Assembly: GCA_963924555.1 (NCBI GenBank)
Contig: OZ004595.1
Location: 1,550,001-1,614,000 of the forward strand
DNA: 64,000 nt
Reading direction: 5' to 3'
From: Crambe crambe
Lineage: Eukaryota > Porifera > Demospongiae > Poecilosclerida > Crambeidae
Part shown: piece after piece, positions 52,011 to 63,666 of the stretch
Layout of the letters: each line of letters starts with the position of its first letter
Position numbering within the stretch: position 1 is the stretch's first letter
The notes under the pieces: generated by a model
The model's input: the letters and a program-made list of their open reading frames with translations, nothing else
Told to the model about the DNA's origin: nothing
Database searches by the model: none
Program-made: the position numbers and the translations under genes

Positions 52011-52957
52011 CTTTCTTCTATCAGATCAGGATATCAGGGGTAGATCAGAGTGGCTACATACACTTATTATACATACTTGACTGTGTATCCAAGAATGGAG
52101 GTTCCCCTTCTCCATATATTCATATATTAGTATGGGGGGGGCTCACACAGAAGCCCATTAGATCTACCAAATTTTGGTGCCTGCACCTATAAAATTTAAT
52201 ACAAGCTCTCAACTACTCATTAGATGTCACACTACCATACCTGCCTAAAGCCATCATCTCTGCCCTCATGAGGTCAGCTGGTGAGCATGAGGTGGCCAAA
52301 GTAGTGGAATAAATGAGGCAGCTGACTTGCTCTATCAAAATAATACTATTTCATAGCTATCTTCTGTAATAAATACAAAATAGCCAATACGTACCTCAAT
52401 GGCACTCCACATCACCCCAGATGGGGGGTCCCTACAGCGTCTATTCAGGCCAAGCCTCTTTAATCTCCTTTTCAGCCAGCTTAAACTACTTTGAACAAAG
52501 TAACTTAAAATTCCTGCTTATAGAATTAAACTAGCTCTGGATTTGGACCTTCTTGATAGACCATGAACCAGCCGAAGCCGATGCACTATCCTTTGATAAC
52601 TCCTACCGGAGTAAAAATATTCGGTCAGTAGCTCATCAACACCTGCAAAGGTAAAAGAAATCAGTATAGGCTCAGCCAGTAAAGCTGTACTCACCACTCG
52701 CACCTGCACCACGCATAACTTGACCTTGACACGTGGTATAAATTACTGGGTAAAGGGTCTCCGGATCTGTCATGCATGCCGCCGGAACCAACCGCGGATA
52801 CCGCGGGCGGTATGCAGGCGGGTACCGCTGGCGGGTACCGCTGGCGGGTACCGCTGGCGGTATGCGGGGGGTACCGCTGGCGGTATTGTGGATACCGCGG
52901 GCGGCAGTAAATATTTGCGAAGCGGTCGCGGGTGACCCTTCTCGGCCACCATAATTA

Positions 52958-53627
52958 GGCCACTACAACTTGTTTTCCTGTTTCTGGTCAGCCGCCCGCA
53001 TGTTTTAGAACGATATCAACAAATTGGGAAACATGCGGTATGCGCATGCGTAGTAGCCTGCAGTAAAGCAGCTCGTTGTGGGAAGTGACTTCTATGCACC
53101 TGATCCCTGAATAGGTGAGTATTTAACTGTGAAAATAAATATCTAGGATCAATTTCTCAGTAATCTTTTGTAGCTACAGTGACAATGTAGCTAGAGGATT
53201 TATATTATTTATTAAATTTTTTTGTTTTAGCAAACAACTTTAGTGAATTGCAGTGTTCTTTGTCAATCTAATAATCTATCCTTGGAAGATTCTTGCAGTG
53301 AACAGTTAGTACATTCTTGCAGTACATTCTTGCAGTGAAGAGTATATCAATATATCCACTGATATGTGTCTACAGTGCCTCGTCTGTAGAGCCTGCTCCA
53401 GATGCTGACTATTTATACCTCAATGCAAAGACTGTACTCATTATAATCATTGTTTATTTATACAGTACAAGTAGCTATCATGGTTACATTATGTGATTGT
53501 GTGATTGTTTATACAAGTACAAGAGATCATGTAACTAGTTGCTGTAATGCTGAAACTCCGCCCGCCGCGCCTGCATCAGTTGTGGGAAAATCCCTGACCA
53601 GAAACAGGAAATCAAGTTGTAGTGGCC
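52958..53627. mobile_element. 670-bp TTA-flanked MITE, PIF/Harbinger-like
   Basis: Ends GGCCACTACAACTTGTTTTC and its near-complement (GAAATCAAGTTGTAGTGGCC) are about 35-base inverted repeats. TTA flanks both sides (52955-52957 and 53628-53630), as in PIF/Harbinger elements. The same element starts at 63730 in unit 2, so it predates the duplication. It lies in the TMED upstream region; a donor-like GTGAGT at 53115 suggests it may supply a 5' UTR exon. Confidence 0.7.
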
Positions 53628-53876
53628 TTATCTCTGGGTCAACTAGCTGTTAGATAGCTATAGCCATAGCTATAGCTATCTACTTTAAATTTTTCTATAG
53701 CATATCCTAGACTGCTAAGATTAACTAGCCCCTCTGTAGCTACGTAGATCATTTATTCCGCTTTGCCAGCTTCTATGCAGTTTCTGTTTCTCTTTACAAG
53801 TTTACCACATGTGCCACGCCCATGAGCTGCTATTTACTTGCGCTTCATTTAGAATTAGTTTGCAAGGAGGAGAATC

Positions 53877-54539
53877 ATGTGGGTCTTATATTTTGCCCTA
53901 TTTCTCTCTGGTAGTTGCTGGGCAAGAGACTTTACTTTCACAGTCAAATTGAAGAGCGGGTCGGCCGAATGCTTTTATGACTACATCCATGAAGGAGCCT
54001 TTCTGGAAGTTGAATATCAGGTCCCTCATAGCTAGCTAGTTTTAAATGCCAGTGGCAGTCATAGTATTGTGTGGATTATGATACCTCAACCTCATTGCTC
54101 TTAATAAGATGCAACCAGATAAAGCAAAAATTGACTGGATAAATGGCTGGAAATTAAAATATCCTGTGTCAGGCTTTTAAAATCACTGCTAACACAGTGG
54201 AACTTATCTAACTTGTCTAAATGAGACTATCTCTCCATTAACCCCACTCCGCCATGTTCCAATAGCACCTATTCCTGTTATTTCAACTTCCCTATCAAGG
54301 TTACTTGTTCCCGGTGGCAGATTTCACTTAGTGCTACAAGCCAAAGCATATGAGGTTATCATGTTCACTATTGCAGGTGACTCAAGGGGGGGACTTGGAC
54401 ATCAATTTTGTGGTCACTGGTCCTGGAGAGAATGCTTTGGTGATGGAGCCGCACAGTTCCGAGGGCCTCCATGGCCTGGATATCAAGACCACTGGGGAGT
54501 ACGAAATATGCTTGGACAATACTTTTAGTAGAATGACAG
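53877..54539 (+). CDS. p24/TMED cargo receptor, 5' exons only
   Basis: Two exons, 53877-54020 and 54377-54539 (102 codons). p24 proteins are COPI/COPII cargo receptors of the early secretory pathway. The signal peptide is at about residues 1-16 (WVLYFALFLSGSCWA). The GOLD domain begins DFTFTVKLKSGSAECFYDYI and runs through LDINFVVTGPGENAL and GEYEICLDNTFSRM, with the usual Cys pair, closest to TMED1/5-type proteins. The coiled coil, transmembrane helix and C-terminal sorting tail are not found before the duplication junction at 55112, so this copy looks 3'-truncated. The full gene is probably beyond 64000 in unit 2, whose upstream region (63730 on) matches this one. It was originally divergent from the CARD-kinase gene; the 2.6-kb element now separates them. 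Confidence 0.82.
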
Positions 54540-55111
54540 GTATGTTGGCTATGCAGTGAATCCTCCAATAAAGGACACTCCAAAAGAGGACAAACTTCTA
54601 ATCTAAAAGTACCTTTGTATATACGGTGAAACCTGTCTAAAGACCACCTGTATCCCTTTTATGATGATTTTGACCTCCATGCTCCTGGGGTAGCTCACCA
54701 CTTGCAAACCAGAATCAGAGAACCTGGTGGTAGTGCAATCTGTTATATTGGGATGAAGAGGTCAAAGTGCAAATATATCCAAACTTCCTATCATTGTGAT
54801 GCAGTGTACCATATAAGGCCCTATTACCACTTTTTTGTGGCCCAGAGGTGGTCGCTGTAGGTACCCTCTAAAAGAGGACAACCTCACCACTATGACATCA
54901 TGGTAGTGGGCATCAATCAGAGATCTAATGGCAACAGAAGGAGCAGCAGAAGTAGTTTTAACAGACTCTAAACAAGGGTCTGACCATAGTGAAGATAAAA
55001 GTAGCTGTTTTATAAGCACCAGTGCTGAGACTGTAATGTTGCAATACAATTCTCATTCATAAGTTTGCTATAATATTAGAAAAGAGTCAGCATAATGGGC
55101 AAGAATAGTAA
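54540..55111. other. TMED intron remnant up to duplication junction
   Basis: No further TMED exon recognised. It contains fragments of the CAGTGG repeat family (GGACACTCCAAAAGAGGACA near 54569; AAAAGAGGACAACCTCACC near 54870). The junction with unit 2 is at 55111/55112. Confidence 0.6.
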
Positions 55112-55828
55112 TTTTTTTACACCCTCAAAATACAATGTTATTTATAAGCCTTCAAGAATTTTCATTGATGATTCATAGCCATCATGTGACCTCAGTATAG
55201 TTCCAATGATTATAGTACTCTGCCTTTAACCTTTTTATGGGTTACAGTAACAATGGTATGACCTCTCCATCCTCTTTGTGGTGATTTCATGATTATGGCT
55301 TCTTACTGTCCACTGGCCGTTCAAGCGATTCGAGATGCTACACTGAGGAGGCAGCTAAGGAACTCCACTAGAATATCTAAAGTGGTTTTTCTGCTGTTTT
55401 TATCTTCCCACTAGACTAGCTTTTGTGCTTGAGTCGTAGCCATAACACAAAGATCAGCTGGTGTTTATCAGAGCGGCTAAGTACTAGAGGATGTCTCCAC
55501 TTGTGAAGATAGCTCAAACTCAAAACAAGATGCAAATGGAACCAAACTAGACAAATCAAAGAAACGTAAAGTCTCTTTAGCACTTGACTGTACATGCTTG
55601 ATTTCCCTGACATTTTATTTCCATTATACCATTAGTGTCCAATGATTAAAATTTTCATGTAAACACACGGAACCATAGTTATGTGATCATCAACATACAA
55701 CTGCCACACTTTCTTGGCACTTAGCTGTCCTACATGTAGACTCTGTATCTCGGGCTACAGCCACTCTGTAAACAGTCACACAAATGTGGTCATGTGGAAC
55801 ATGGCACATGTATTAGTCTGGGTCCTTA

Positions 55829-55994
55829 CAGCAGATTGCAGTGATCTTGCAACATGAAATCCAGAACAGCAAAACCAAAATTTACATAGTCTCCTTTCAA
55901 ATGGCTTTGGAGTTGGGCTACTTGAAAGGAGGCTATGTAAATTTTTGGTTTTGGCTGTTCTGGATTTGTATTGCAAGATCACTGCAATCTGCTG
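55829..55994. mobile_element. 166-bp TA-flanked MITE, present only in unit 2
   Basis: Arms of about 70 bases (CAGCAGATTGCAGTGATCTT and complement) make the whole element a near-perfect hairpin. TA flanks it at 55827-55828 and 55995-55996. Unit 1 shows the uninterrupted site (TCCTTATCAGAACTCC near 41995), proving insertion after duplication or loss from unit 1. Confidence 0.92.
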
Positions 55995-56805
55995 TATCAG
56001 AGCTCCATCAAGAGATAAAGTAACATAACCTACTGGGATTATATCAGTGCTGATTACTGTACCACATGTGACTAATTAAGTTCAAATCAGATCCCATAGA
56101 CTAACTGACCACATTAATCATAATATTTGCTTCATGTGACACATTGATTTCATATCCCCTGAGAACTAGCTAGGTCAGTCTAGGTGCAGAGGTGAGTTAT
56201 TGAACTGATCATGTGTTGCTTTGTACTATTGGAACTATGAGACAATCAGTTTAGTTCCTGTATTGGGTCATGTGGATTCTATTCCGAGAGAGCATGTAGT
56301 TGAACTTACAGCATGTAGTTCATGTACTCAACGACTGATAACTACACACCTGTAAGCCTAGCCTATTTAATGATATATAGGACTGATCCACAGATTAATG
56401 CCACCCTGTGCTCCAGGTATTTAGGAGTTTGTGATTCCTGTTTTCCTCGTTCATTGTTTACTTTTTGTTTGAATCAAAACTTTCAATGAAGTGAACTAAG
56501 TTAAACTCTGTATCAATAAGAATCACGTCTGGGGAAAGTTTTCGTTAATTAGATCAATTGGAAGGCATTGAACTCAAGTGTGACTTGAAGTAACATGCTA
56601 TAGCAATATATCCTCAATATCAATTGCCCATAACTCTTGAGCATGTGAGGAGTGCACAGCCTTTGGTTGAGGGCTCACAAGAACATTCTATTTTTGTCTG
56701 GACATGGTTATCTAACTGGAAAATGTCCTGCTATCACCCTTGGACATTATAATTATGATTCAGATTTTTTACTTGCCATGGTTATTCCCTCCCCCCCCCA
56801 AATAG

Positions 56806-58374
56806 ATTCTTGGACTGGCAGTAATGAGTCTTGGTGCATGGGCCAAAGCAAATGGAAGATCCTACTTTGAAATAGCTGACAATGCATCTCAGTTCACTCA
56901 AGTGCCTGTGCTGCTGATAATTCTGGGAATCTTTGTGGCGCTGGTTGGAATAGTGGGAGCTGTGGGTGCTCTCTTTTCCGGTACCATATTTGGAAGGATT
57001 GTTCTGGGGCTGGTGAGTAGTGAGTGACTGGTAGAGCAGAAAATAACTGTCCGGACAAGGACATTTGCCGATCAAATGACCCATTTGTCCTTGCCTTGCT
57101 TTGACCGGACATTTTTGGCCAGATGTTATTGCCAAGTTACATTTCGCTGATTGCAATTGATTTAAAATCTATTTGCATTCACCTTGCCCCTTGATCATTC
57201 ACTATAACTGCTATAACTTACTCAATTCTTAACCAAATTTCTAGTTCAATGCATCAACAGAGAGCTAATTATCCACTCTCTCTGCTGGTGTTCAAGGGGC
57301 AAGGTGAATGCAAATAGACTTTTAGTAACTCTTTTCATCACACACATCTATAAAGTCGGAACAAATTTGGCAAATATCTGGCTTTGGTCGGATATTTGAC
57401 CTGGCAGGTTATTTTTTGCTCTGTCAGAGTGGGTGATGATGGTGGATAAAAAATGAACTTAACAATTAACTTTATCTTAAAGTATGGACTTATCCTGACT
57501 CTTCTCGTCATCTGTGAGATTGGCGGTGGTATTGCAGCGGGGGTATTAAGGAATGACGTAAGTTAGTTATTATCTTACCCACTATAATAATGATTGTATA
57601 TCATCTCTATCATCTAGCTTGATACAGCATTCAGGGATATCCTAAACACCACACTCATGCACTACAATGGCAGTGATACCAGCATAAAAGATTCATGGGA
57701 TACATTCCAAAGGAATGTTAGTAAAAAAAAATTTTTTTTTTGGTTCTGAGCATTTGATTTTCCAAAGTCAGGATATGATTATTTTTCTTCCTGTAGTCTA
57801 TGTGCTGTGGAGTGGATATGCCTTCTGACTATGTCCACGTATTTTACAATAACACTGTCCCAGCTTCTTGCTGTAATAAAAATATAGTGGGAGATCGATG
57901 TGACCAGGTACGACAAAATTCTACTGGAAGAATCGATGAGATCTATCAAAATGTAAGTGTAATTACAGGGAATGTGCTGTTTACCCGGGTCATTGGGTTA
58001 ATCAAGTGCCTAATTTAGACCTTTAATATAATTATATGGATTCCCGGTGCTTAGCTGGGAGATATCAATTCTGGCGGAGGGTTATGGAAAATAAGCAGCT
58101 GGGGTTTTGTTTTGCATCCTGTGATGTGATGATAAGTTTCAATCATTGTCTATTAGGGTTGTGCTAAGATAGTGTCTGATGGTGTCAAGCAAAACCTTGG
58201 TGCTATTGCTGGAGGAGTCATCGTCCTTGGACTCATTCAGGTGTGCACCAATTAGAATATTGTCCGGTAAAGGGTTATTTTTTATATTCTTATTATATGC
58301 AGATTGTTGGCATTGTAATGTCTTGCTTTGTTGCTATTGCTAAGACAAAGGAGAATAAGTACGAGGTGGTTTAA
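56806..58374 (+). CDS. Tetraspanin B, lacks its own first exon
   Basis: Exons 56806-57012, 57483-57557, 57618-57716, 57797-57952, 58157-58240, 58303-58374 match tetraspanin A exons 2-7 one by one, all in phase 0 (230 residues from the first base). The CCG motif (MCCGVDMPSDY), PASCC and TM2-TM4 are intact; the C-terminal tail has one extra residue (KTKENKYEVV). There is no copy of exon 1 because the duplication starts inside intron 1. Without another first exon, translation could begin at the internal Met of AVMSLGAWA, losing most of TM1. The nearest upstream phase-0 donor is TMED exon 1 (ends 54020). The large loop has diverged from A (IVGDRCDQVRQNSTGRI against LKTQQCEETRQDYTAS), more than the helices. 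Confidence 0.8.
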
Positions 58375-58841
58375 TTTACTTCAAGTCCACATGAGAGAGT
58401 TAACTATGACGTTCTTATAATAGTAGAAACTTCACAGCATGCACCTTACAACTTTATGTTCTAACTATTAATTACCTGTTCTTTGTGTGAATTATTTTAT
58501 TTTTACCACTGATAACATAGTAGGTCCAGTTACAGGTATATATGGCAGTGAGCCCTAAAATGCTGACCCTAAACCCAGTAGCGGTAGTTGGATTAGCTGC
58601 ACGCACACATGTTAATATAAAAGTTTAATTTCACATTAGCTTGCAAGTAATATGGCAGCCTCATCTAGCTAGTTACAACAGCTAATGCTATATACTTTTT
58701 GATCCACTCGATTTGGCACTCATCAGCTCACATGATGATAGACCCACCCACGCGATTAGCTAGGGCGCGCGCTAGTCGCATGCTGCGTATGTAGGGCAAG
58801 AAACAATGGCAGCTAACTAATAGTAATATTATTTTTCAGAG

Positions 58842-59000
58842 AGCAAGCTATAGATGCCTTATCAGAGCATTTTACGCGATCCTATTGTACTTCTCTAGAA
58901 GGAAGGTATGCTGAAAAGCTCAAGATTGACAAAGAAGACTTGCCTGATCCATATGGTACCTGAGCTAAGATGTTTAAGTGGCCAAGCATCCAGTTTGGAG
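58842..59000 (+). pseudogene. Broken coding-like fragment
   Basis: After TTTTTCAG a frame reads EQAIDALSEHF, LEGRYAEKLKIDKEDLPDPY and stops at TGA (58961), then continues in the same frame as AKMFKWPSIQFGDF before two more stops. It looks like part of a once-coding exon with an internal stop. I do not recognise the family. Confidence 0.35.
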
Positions 59001-59079
59001 ATTTTAATTGATAGGACCCTGTCCTTATTCTTTGCTGTACCGCTTAGTGCAGCCTATTCCACAGAAACTAGAAGGCATA

Positions 59080-59130
59080 ACAATTGCTCCCAAACTAAAT
59101 ATATCCAGGCTTTCATTGTAATGTTTTCCT
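59080..59130 (-). pseudogene. Short degenerate copy of CARD-kinase exon piece
   Basis: AACAATTGCTCCCAAACTAA through ATATATCCAGGCTTTCATTG matches, with substitutions, the kinase exon segment at 59808-59852 (and 46389-46434), which encodes part of the kinase C-lobe. Too short to be functional. Confidence 0.6.
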
Positions 59131-59630
59131 TTTCCTTCTTCAGGCGACAGTTTGGGTATCACTATATAGGAGGGGCTTGGTAGCCCCGCCCATCCAGAAA
59201 ATATTTGCGCGCGCGTTTTTTTTATGGTGCAGTTTGGATATACAGCTTATAGTTGGCTGGGAAGTGATGAAAAAAGACTTGTACTTTTGTTTCAATGACA
59301 GTGATCTGAGAGAACTCAAGATTGATGACAGGGATCGATACTTTCAGAATGCTGGATACCCTCTTTGGACCTCACTGCTTCCTCATACTCATCCTCGTTG
59401 ATCCAAGCATCCTTCAAATTCCTTTGTATCAGAGGTCACCTGGTGGACATAACCATCCAAGAAAAAGTAGCTTTCAGAATCCTGTTGTCAGTCAACATGT
59501 ATTCATATGCTGGTGTGCTATTATAAAAATCTTATAGCTAGCTAATTTAACAATGACACTATAAGTTACAAATCAGCTCAAGCAAACAGTGCTACAGTTA
59601 ATATTGTAGTAAAAAATCATACAATCAAGT

Positions 59631-62600
59631 CTAACTGATATACTCAATATGACTCTTGAGATCTGATGCCAGTGGTCTTTCATCGGGATTTTCATGTAGA
59701 CATTTCTGAATAACTGGCTTCAATACATGCTCAGCAGGCACCTTCTCCTTTTCTTTATTTCTGTCTTCAGCTGAACCAAGTGTTTGGAGTTGATTGACAA
59801 TCTGAATAACAATTGCTCCCAAACAAAATATATCCAGGCTTTTATCATAACGTGTTACATCAATTAGTGTTGCTTCTGGAGGCAAGTATCCCATTCTGTG
59901 ACCCATACCTGTGAGAGATTTGCTTCGAGTATCACTGTTTATGATTCTCGACATGCCAAAGTCGGCCACTTTTGCTAGAGGCATTGGACAAACTGAGGTT
60001 TGAGAGAGAAGCACATTATCACCACAGAGGTCGCGGTGGACTATATCACAGGAATGTAAGTACTGAAGAGCACATGTAATGTCGAAGCTCAAACTTATCA
60101 TGGTAGGAATCAAATCGCCATGAAAAAGATGACAGTCTTTACAAGAAGTTTTCTCTTTGTAGTAATCACGCAAGCTTTGCTCCATCAATTCAGTGACTAA
60201 CATTGGTTGTTGGGAGTCAGGGTGGATCTGAGTGGCTAAATGCTGGACTACATTGTGATGCTTGAAGGACTCTAAAAACTTGCATTCTCGCTGAAAATAC
60301 TTCAATGCATTGGTCTGAACTCGATCTGCTGTGGGCAAAGACGTCATAATCTCAGTAGCAAGATCAGTAAGTATCTTCACTGCACATGGACGAGATTGAT
60401 ACGTTCCTTTGAAAACGAAACCAAACTGTCCCCTTCCAAGTTGGTGCTTTTTAAACACGACTAGATCTCCAATGGATTGTGTATCTTCAGGTTTTATGGT
60501 ACCTGTGAGAGTTGGGACAGAACCATAATTGAAATTATGAAGCTGAATGAGTCACTGACTACAGGCTGTATGTTATTTCACAGTCACAGTGAGAGATAGC
60601 AAAGCTGGCTAACCACATTGACTAATCCTGTTGCTGGGATTGAAAATCAATATAATATTCTTACGTGTGTCCACAGATAGACTGTCACTCAGAGAAATAT
60701 CATTTGATAGTTGTTGTTGTGATCCTGCATGAATAGGACGGCGCAATAAAATTATTTTAAAAAAGAGTCAAGGGAAAAAATGGGCTCGACCAGCATTCCC
60801 AAATTCTTTAATAGTATGCACTAATCTCTTCCCTATAGTCCCATTGGAAAATTGAATTAGAACACAGTAGTAATATTTACATCAACAGTATATGCAGTGG
60901 GAATATTGACAGTATTCGCAGTGGGAAACTTTTCCTGAGCAATGCAAAATAGCTTCCTCACCTGATGACAAGTATGTGTAGCTAGCTAGCTACTTACCTT
61001 GTGCATAATAATCCTTTGATATCAAAGATTCCTATAATAAAGAACATTACCATTAGTAATAATCATCGTAAACCATATGAACTTGTCCTGCCCACTTTCA
61101 ATCCTATAAAAGGACAGCATAGTTTTCTTACTAGCTCTATACCAGGATATTGGCTATAGCTACTGTCATGTAGCTTCATAGCTAAGTAACCTATACATTA
61201 GTGAATGTTGGTTCATATGAAATAATTAGTGATTTTAGCCTATAATTAGCTATTTCTTTTGTCCTGGAAAGTGCTTCATTTACATGCATGTGTAAAACGT
61301 AGATACATGTCACTGACTGTGCTTTACAGACCAGTATCAATTGAAGTGCTAGTATTTCACTTGGACTTGGACTTCTTAACAAGATATCATGCATCATTGG
61401 TAGCAATCAAGGAGTTTAATAGTACAAAGTCAGAACAATAAAAGTTCAGGAACCTAGGAATTTGCATGATGAACATGCTCTTTCAAGATAACAAACAGGA
61501 AGAATCCATTGAATTTCACTCCACACAGCATTTTTGGTTACTACAGCCAGTGATTGGAGATAATCCCTACTCTTTGTTCATTCCACCTGTGGGCAGCTGG
61601 CAGCTATTTAGTACTCCCCACATGTGCATGACTAATACAATTTCCCTCTTCAGAGGTACACACTGCTTGCCTATAATATTGAATGGGTCTGAAACATGAC
61701 TCCTTGTGGAAGTGAATTGGCATATAACCTGTAAAAACTCACTACCTACACAATCCCTTCTTCTATTTACGATATAGGTTATACCTCAAGACCATTCTTA
61801 GGGTTAAGAGCATCCACTATGTCTTTCAACTTCCTGGGATTCTCCCGACTGATACATCGCATTCCTTCAACTGCATCTGATGAACTGATTCTCTCCTCCC
61901 TCTCGCGTGCTACGCATCCCCTTATGAGGTCTTCCACGTCTTTGCCAAATGGTTGCAGATAGCGGTAAAAAGAATGATTGTAGGCAGTTCCTTGGAAATT
62001 ATCGACTCCAATGAGCATGTGTGCACACATCATCCCGAAAGAATACACGTCAAATTTTGGAGTAATGATGGGAGTATCAAATTCTGGGGGGTTAAAGAGT
62101 TGCTGTACTGGTGATACATATGGCTTATTGATGTGATTCTCCGTTCCATCCATAACTCTTGAAAAATTGAAAGCTGAAATCTTTGCACACAAACTCTTGC
62201 TGAATAGAACATGACGTGGGGAGATGTCGCAGTGGACTATCGGTGGATTTTGCGCATGCAAATAAGCCATTCCTTCAGAAATATCGTGCAAGATGCCTAT
62301 CTTGATGGCAAATGTCAAGTTGGGAAAACTCATAACAGTGTTGAAGTTCATCTCCATCTGCTCAAGAACGACTATCAGAGTTGGCTCATAGTGAGTGCCA
62401 ATGAACTGGATGATGTTCCTGTGTTTAAGTGAACTGTGAAAGAAGCAGTTGGTCTTGAAAGCATCAATTCTGTTGTTGTACTCCTTGGCAATGCACTTGA
62501 CTCCATTTGCCATGACACCTATGACTCCTCCATATAAACCCCTGCCTATCCTTTCACCAGTCACCCTTATGTCAGCAATGAGAAATTTTTCGAATCCATA

Positions 62601-63532
62601 TAGTAGTCCAGCTTTAGGAGTCTCTGTATCATCTATGTACAGGGGAAGGGAGGAAGGATCGATAAAATAATCAACATGAAAGTTTATTTAGTTAAGTCAA
62701 GCAGGAGTAGCTAACTTTATGTCCAATGAAAGTTTATTTTAAGTTCTTGAGGCACCCCCTCAGAGTTATAGTGATAAAGGGTATACTTGCATGCAGCTGT
62801 CTATAGCTAGGTTAAGCAGGAGTATAATTATTAACCTTTCATTTAGCTCTATTGGTTTAACTGTAGGTAATAGACTGTATTATGCTGTTGAATGGATAAA
62901 GTGAATAGGTACTTAGTTCACACAGTGTGTAAGGCACACAAACTTGTCACAATGTTCACACCGAAATGCATTTCTGCATGACAATTCAGTGCGGTGCTCT
63001 ACACACTTTAATTTTACAGTATGTTTGCTTAGCTACTGCATGCAGCATCAATTGGGTCTATCCTTTACACAAACAATTCTTTAACAAAAAAAAAACTGCC
63101 TATTTTTTTTCAATGCTTAGCTAATAGCCCACCATGTAAATTTGCAGAATCTTCAGTAACATCATCATCACTATCAGAATCCAGAGCATCGTACTTCACT
63201 TGAGGAATCTGCACCTTGTAGTTCGTTTTGTGCTCTTCATCAAATGCCTCAGCTACACCTCTGATTGAATTAATAATCATAGTCGAAATGGAACTATTAC
63301 TTTCTTGTGCAGCTTGCAGAATACATTCCACAAACAAGACGAAAGTCTCAAAATTTCTTCTTCGCAGTCTAGAAATCAAACGTTTCATTCCATTCTTTTT
63401 GTTAAACTTTGTCTTTTCATTTTCTTTGATGATCTCTTTCTCGATTAAAATGTCAAGCATAGACTGAATTGGAACACTGCGCTGAATTGCGAGTTCCAAT
63501 GTATTGAAAATGAAGTGATGCACTTCAGTCAT
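59631..63532 (-). CDS. CARD-like, pseudokinase, protein kinase protein, copy B
   Basis: Same structure as copy A: exons 63133-63532, 61785-62632, 60998-61031, 60665-60724, 59631-60502, all in phase, 737 residues. The CARD-like part is identical in protein to copy A. The pseudokinase differs at two visible sites (KIG for KID before ILHDI; DVEDL for DVKDL) and keeps the degenerate HCD and AFN motifs. The active kinase differs at a few sites (QTNAL for QTDAL, HRMGY for HRLGY, KEKEK for KEMEK, CLHEN for CLREN, SHIEY for SRIEY) and ends one residue earlier. All catalytic residues are intact. Keeping two open copies with the same degenerate motifs says the pseudokinase state predates the duplication. 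The promoter is undisturbed here, unlike copy A. Confidence 0.72.
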
Positions 63533-63666
63533 GATGCTGGGAATGGCTGGTTATTCCTGGAGTAAAGAATAAGAGCAATCAAACTAGCACATTAGGTTGC
63601 TCACAAGCTGCCAAGCACTGAGTTCACAGTAGCTAGCTATACATCCAGCTAGATAGAACAACTTAC

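Larger units (their letters stand above)
50334..52953. mobile_element. 2.6-kb TIR element with 6-bp target duplication, kinase fragment inside
   Basis: Ends TATGGTGGCCGAGAAGGGTC and its complement are perfect for about 85 bases, and similarity continues imperfectly to about 215 bases on each side. The subterminal part is an array of CCGCCAGCGGTACC units. The target duplication ATTAGG is at 50328-50333 and 52954-52959; unit 2 shows the empty site with one ATTAGG (63726-63731). I see no transposase, so it is non-autonomous. A TA..TA terminus and 6-bp duplication would fit IS3EU-type elements, which is only a suggestion. The interior holds a tandem duplication and exons of a kinase. Confidence 0.88.
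41486..55111. repeat. Segmental duplication, unit 1
   Basis: About 13.6 kb, repeated head-to-tail from 55112. Homology starts at the same bases in both (ATTTTTTTACACCCTCAAAA at 41486 and 55112). It contains tetraspanin A exons 2-7, the CARD-pseudokinase-kinase gene, a 2.6-kb TIR element not present in unit 2, a 670-bp MITE and two TMED exons. The units are almost identical across the kinase gene and more diverged near the tetraspanin, with local replacements (for example 42035-42340 here against 55315-55567 there). Confidence 0.9.
58375..59630. other. Spacer between tetraspanin B and CARD-kinase B
   Basis: 1.26 kb. It contains a CG-containing patch near 58750-58790, a broken coding-like fragment (58842-59000), a short degenerate copy of the kinase exon (about 59080-59130) and, from 59265, sequence shared with unit 1. 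No intact gene. Confidence 0.55.
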
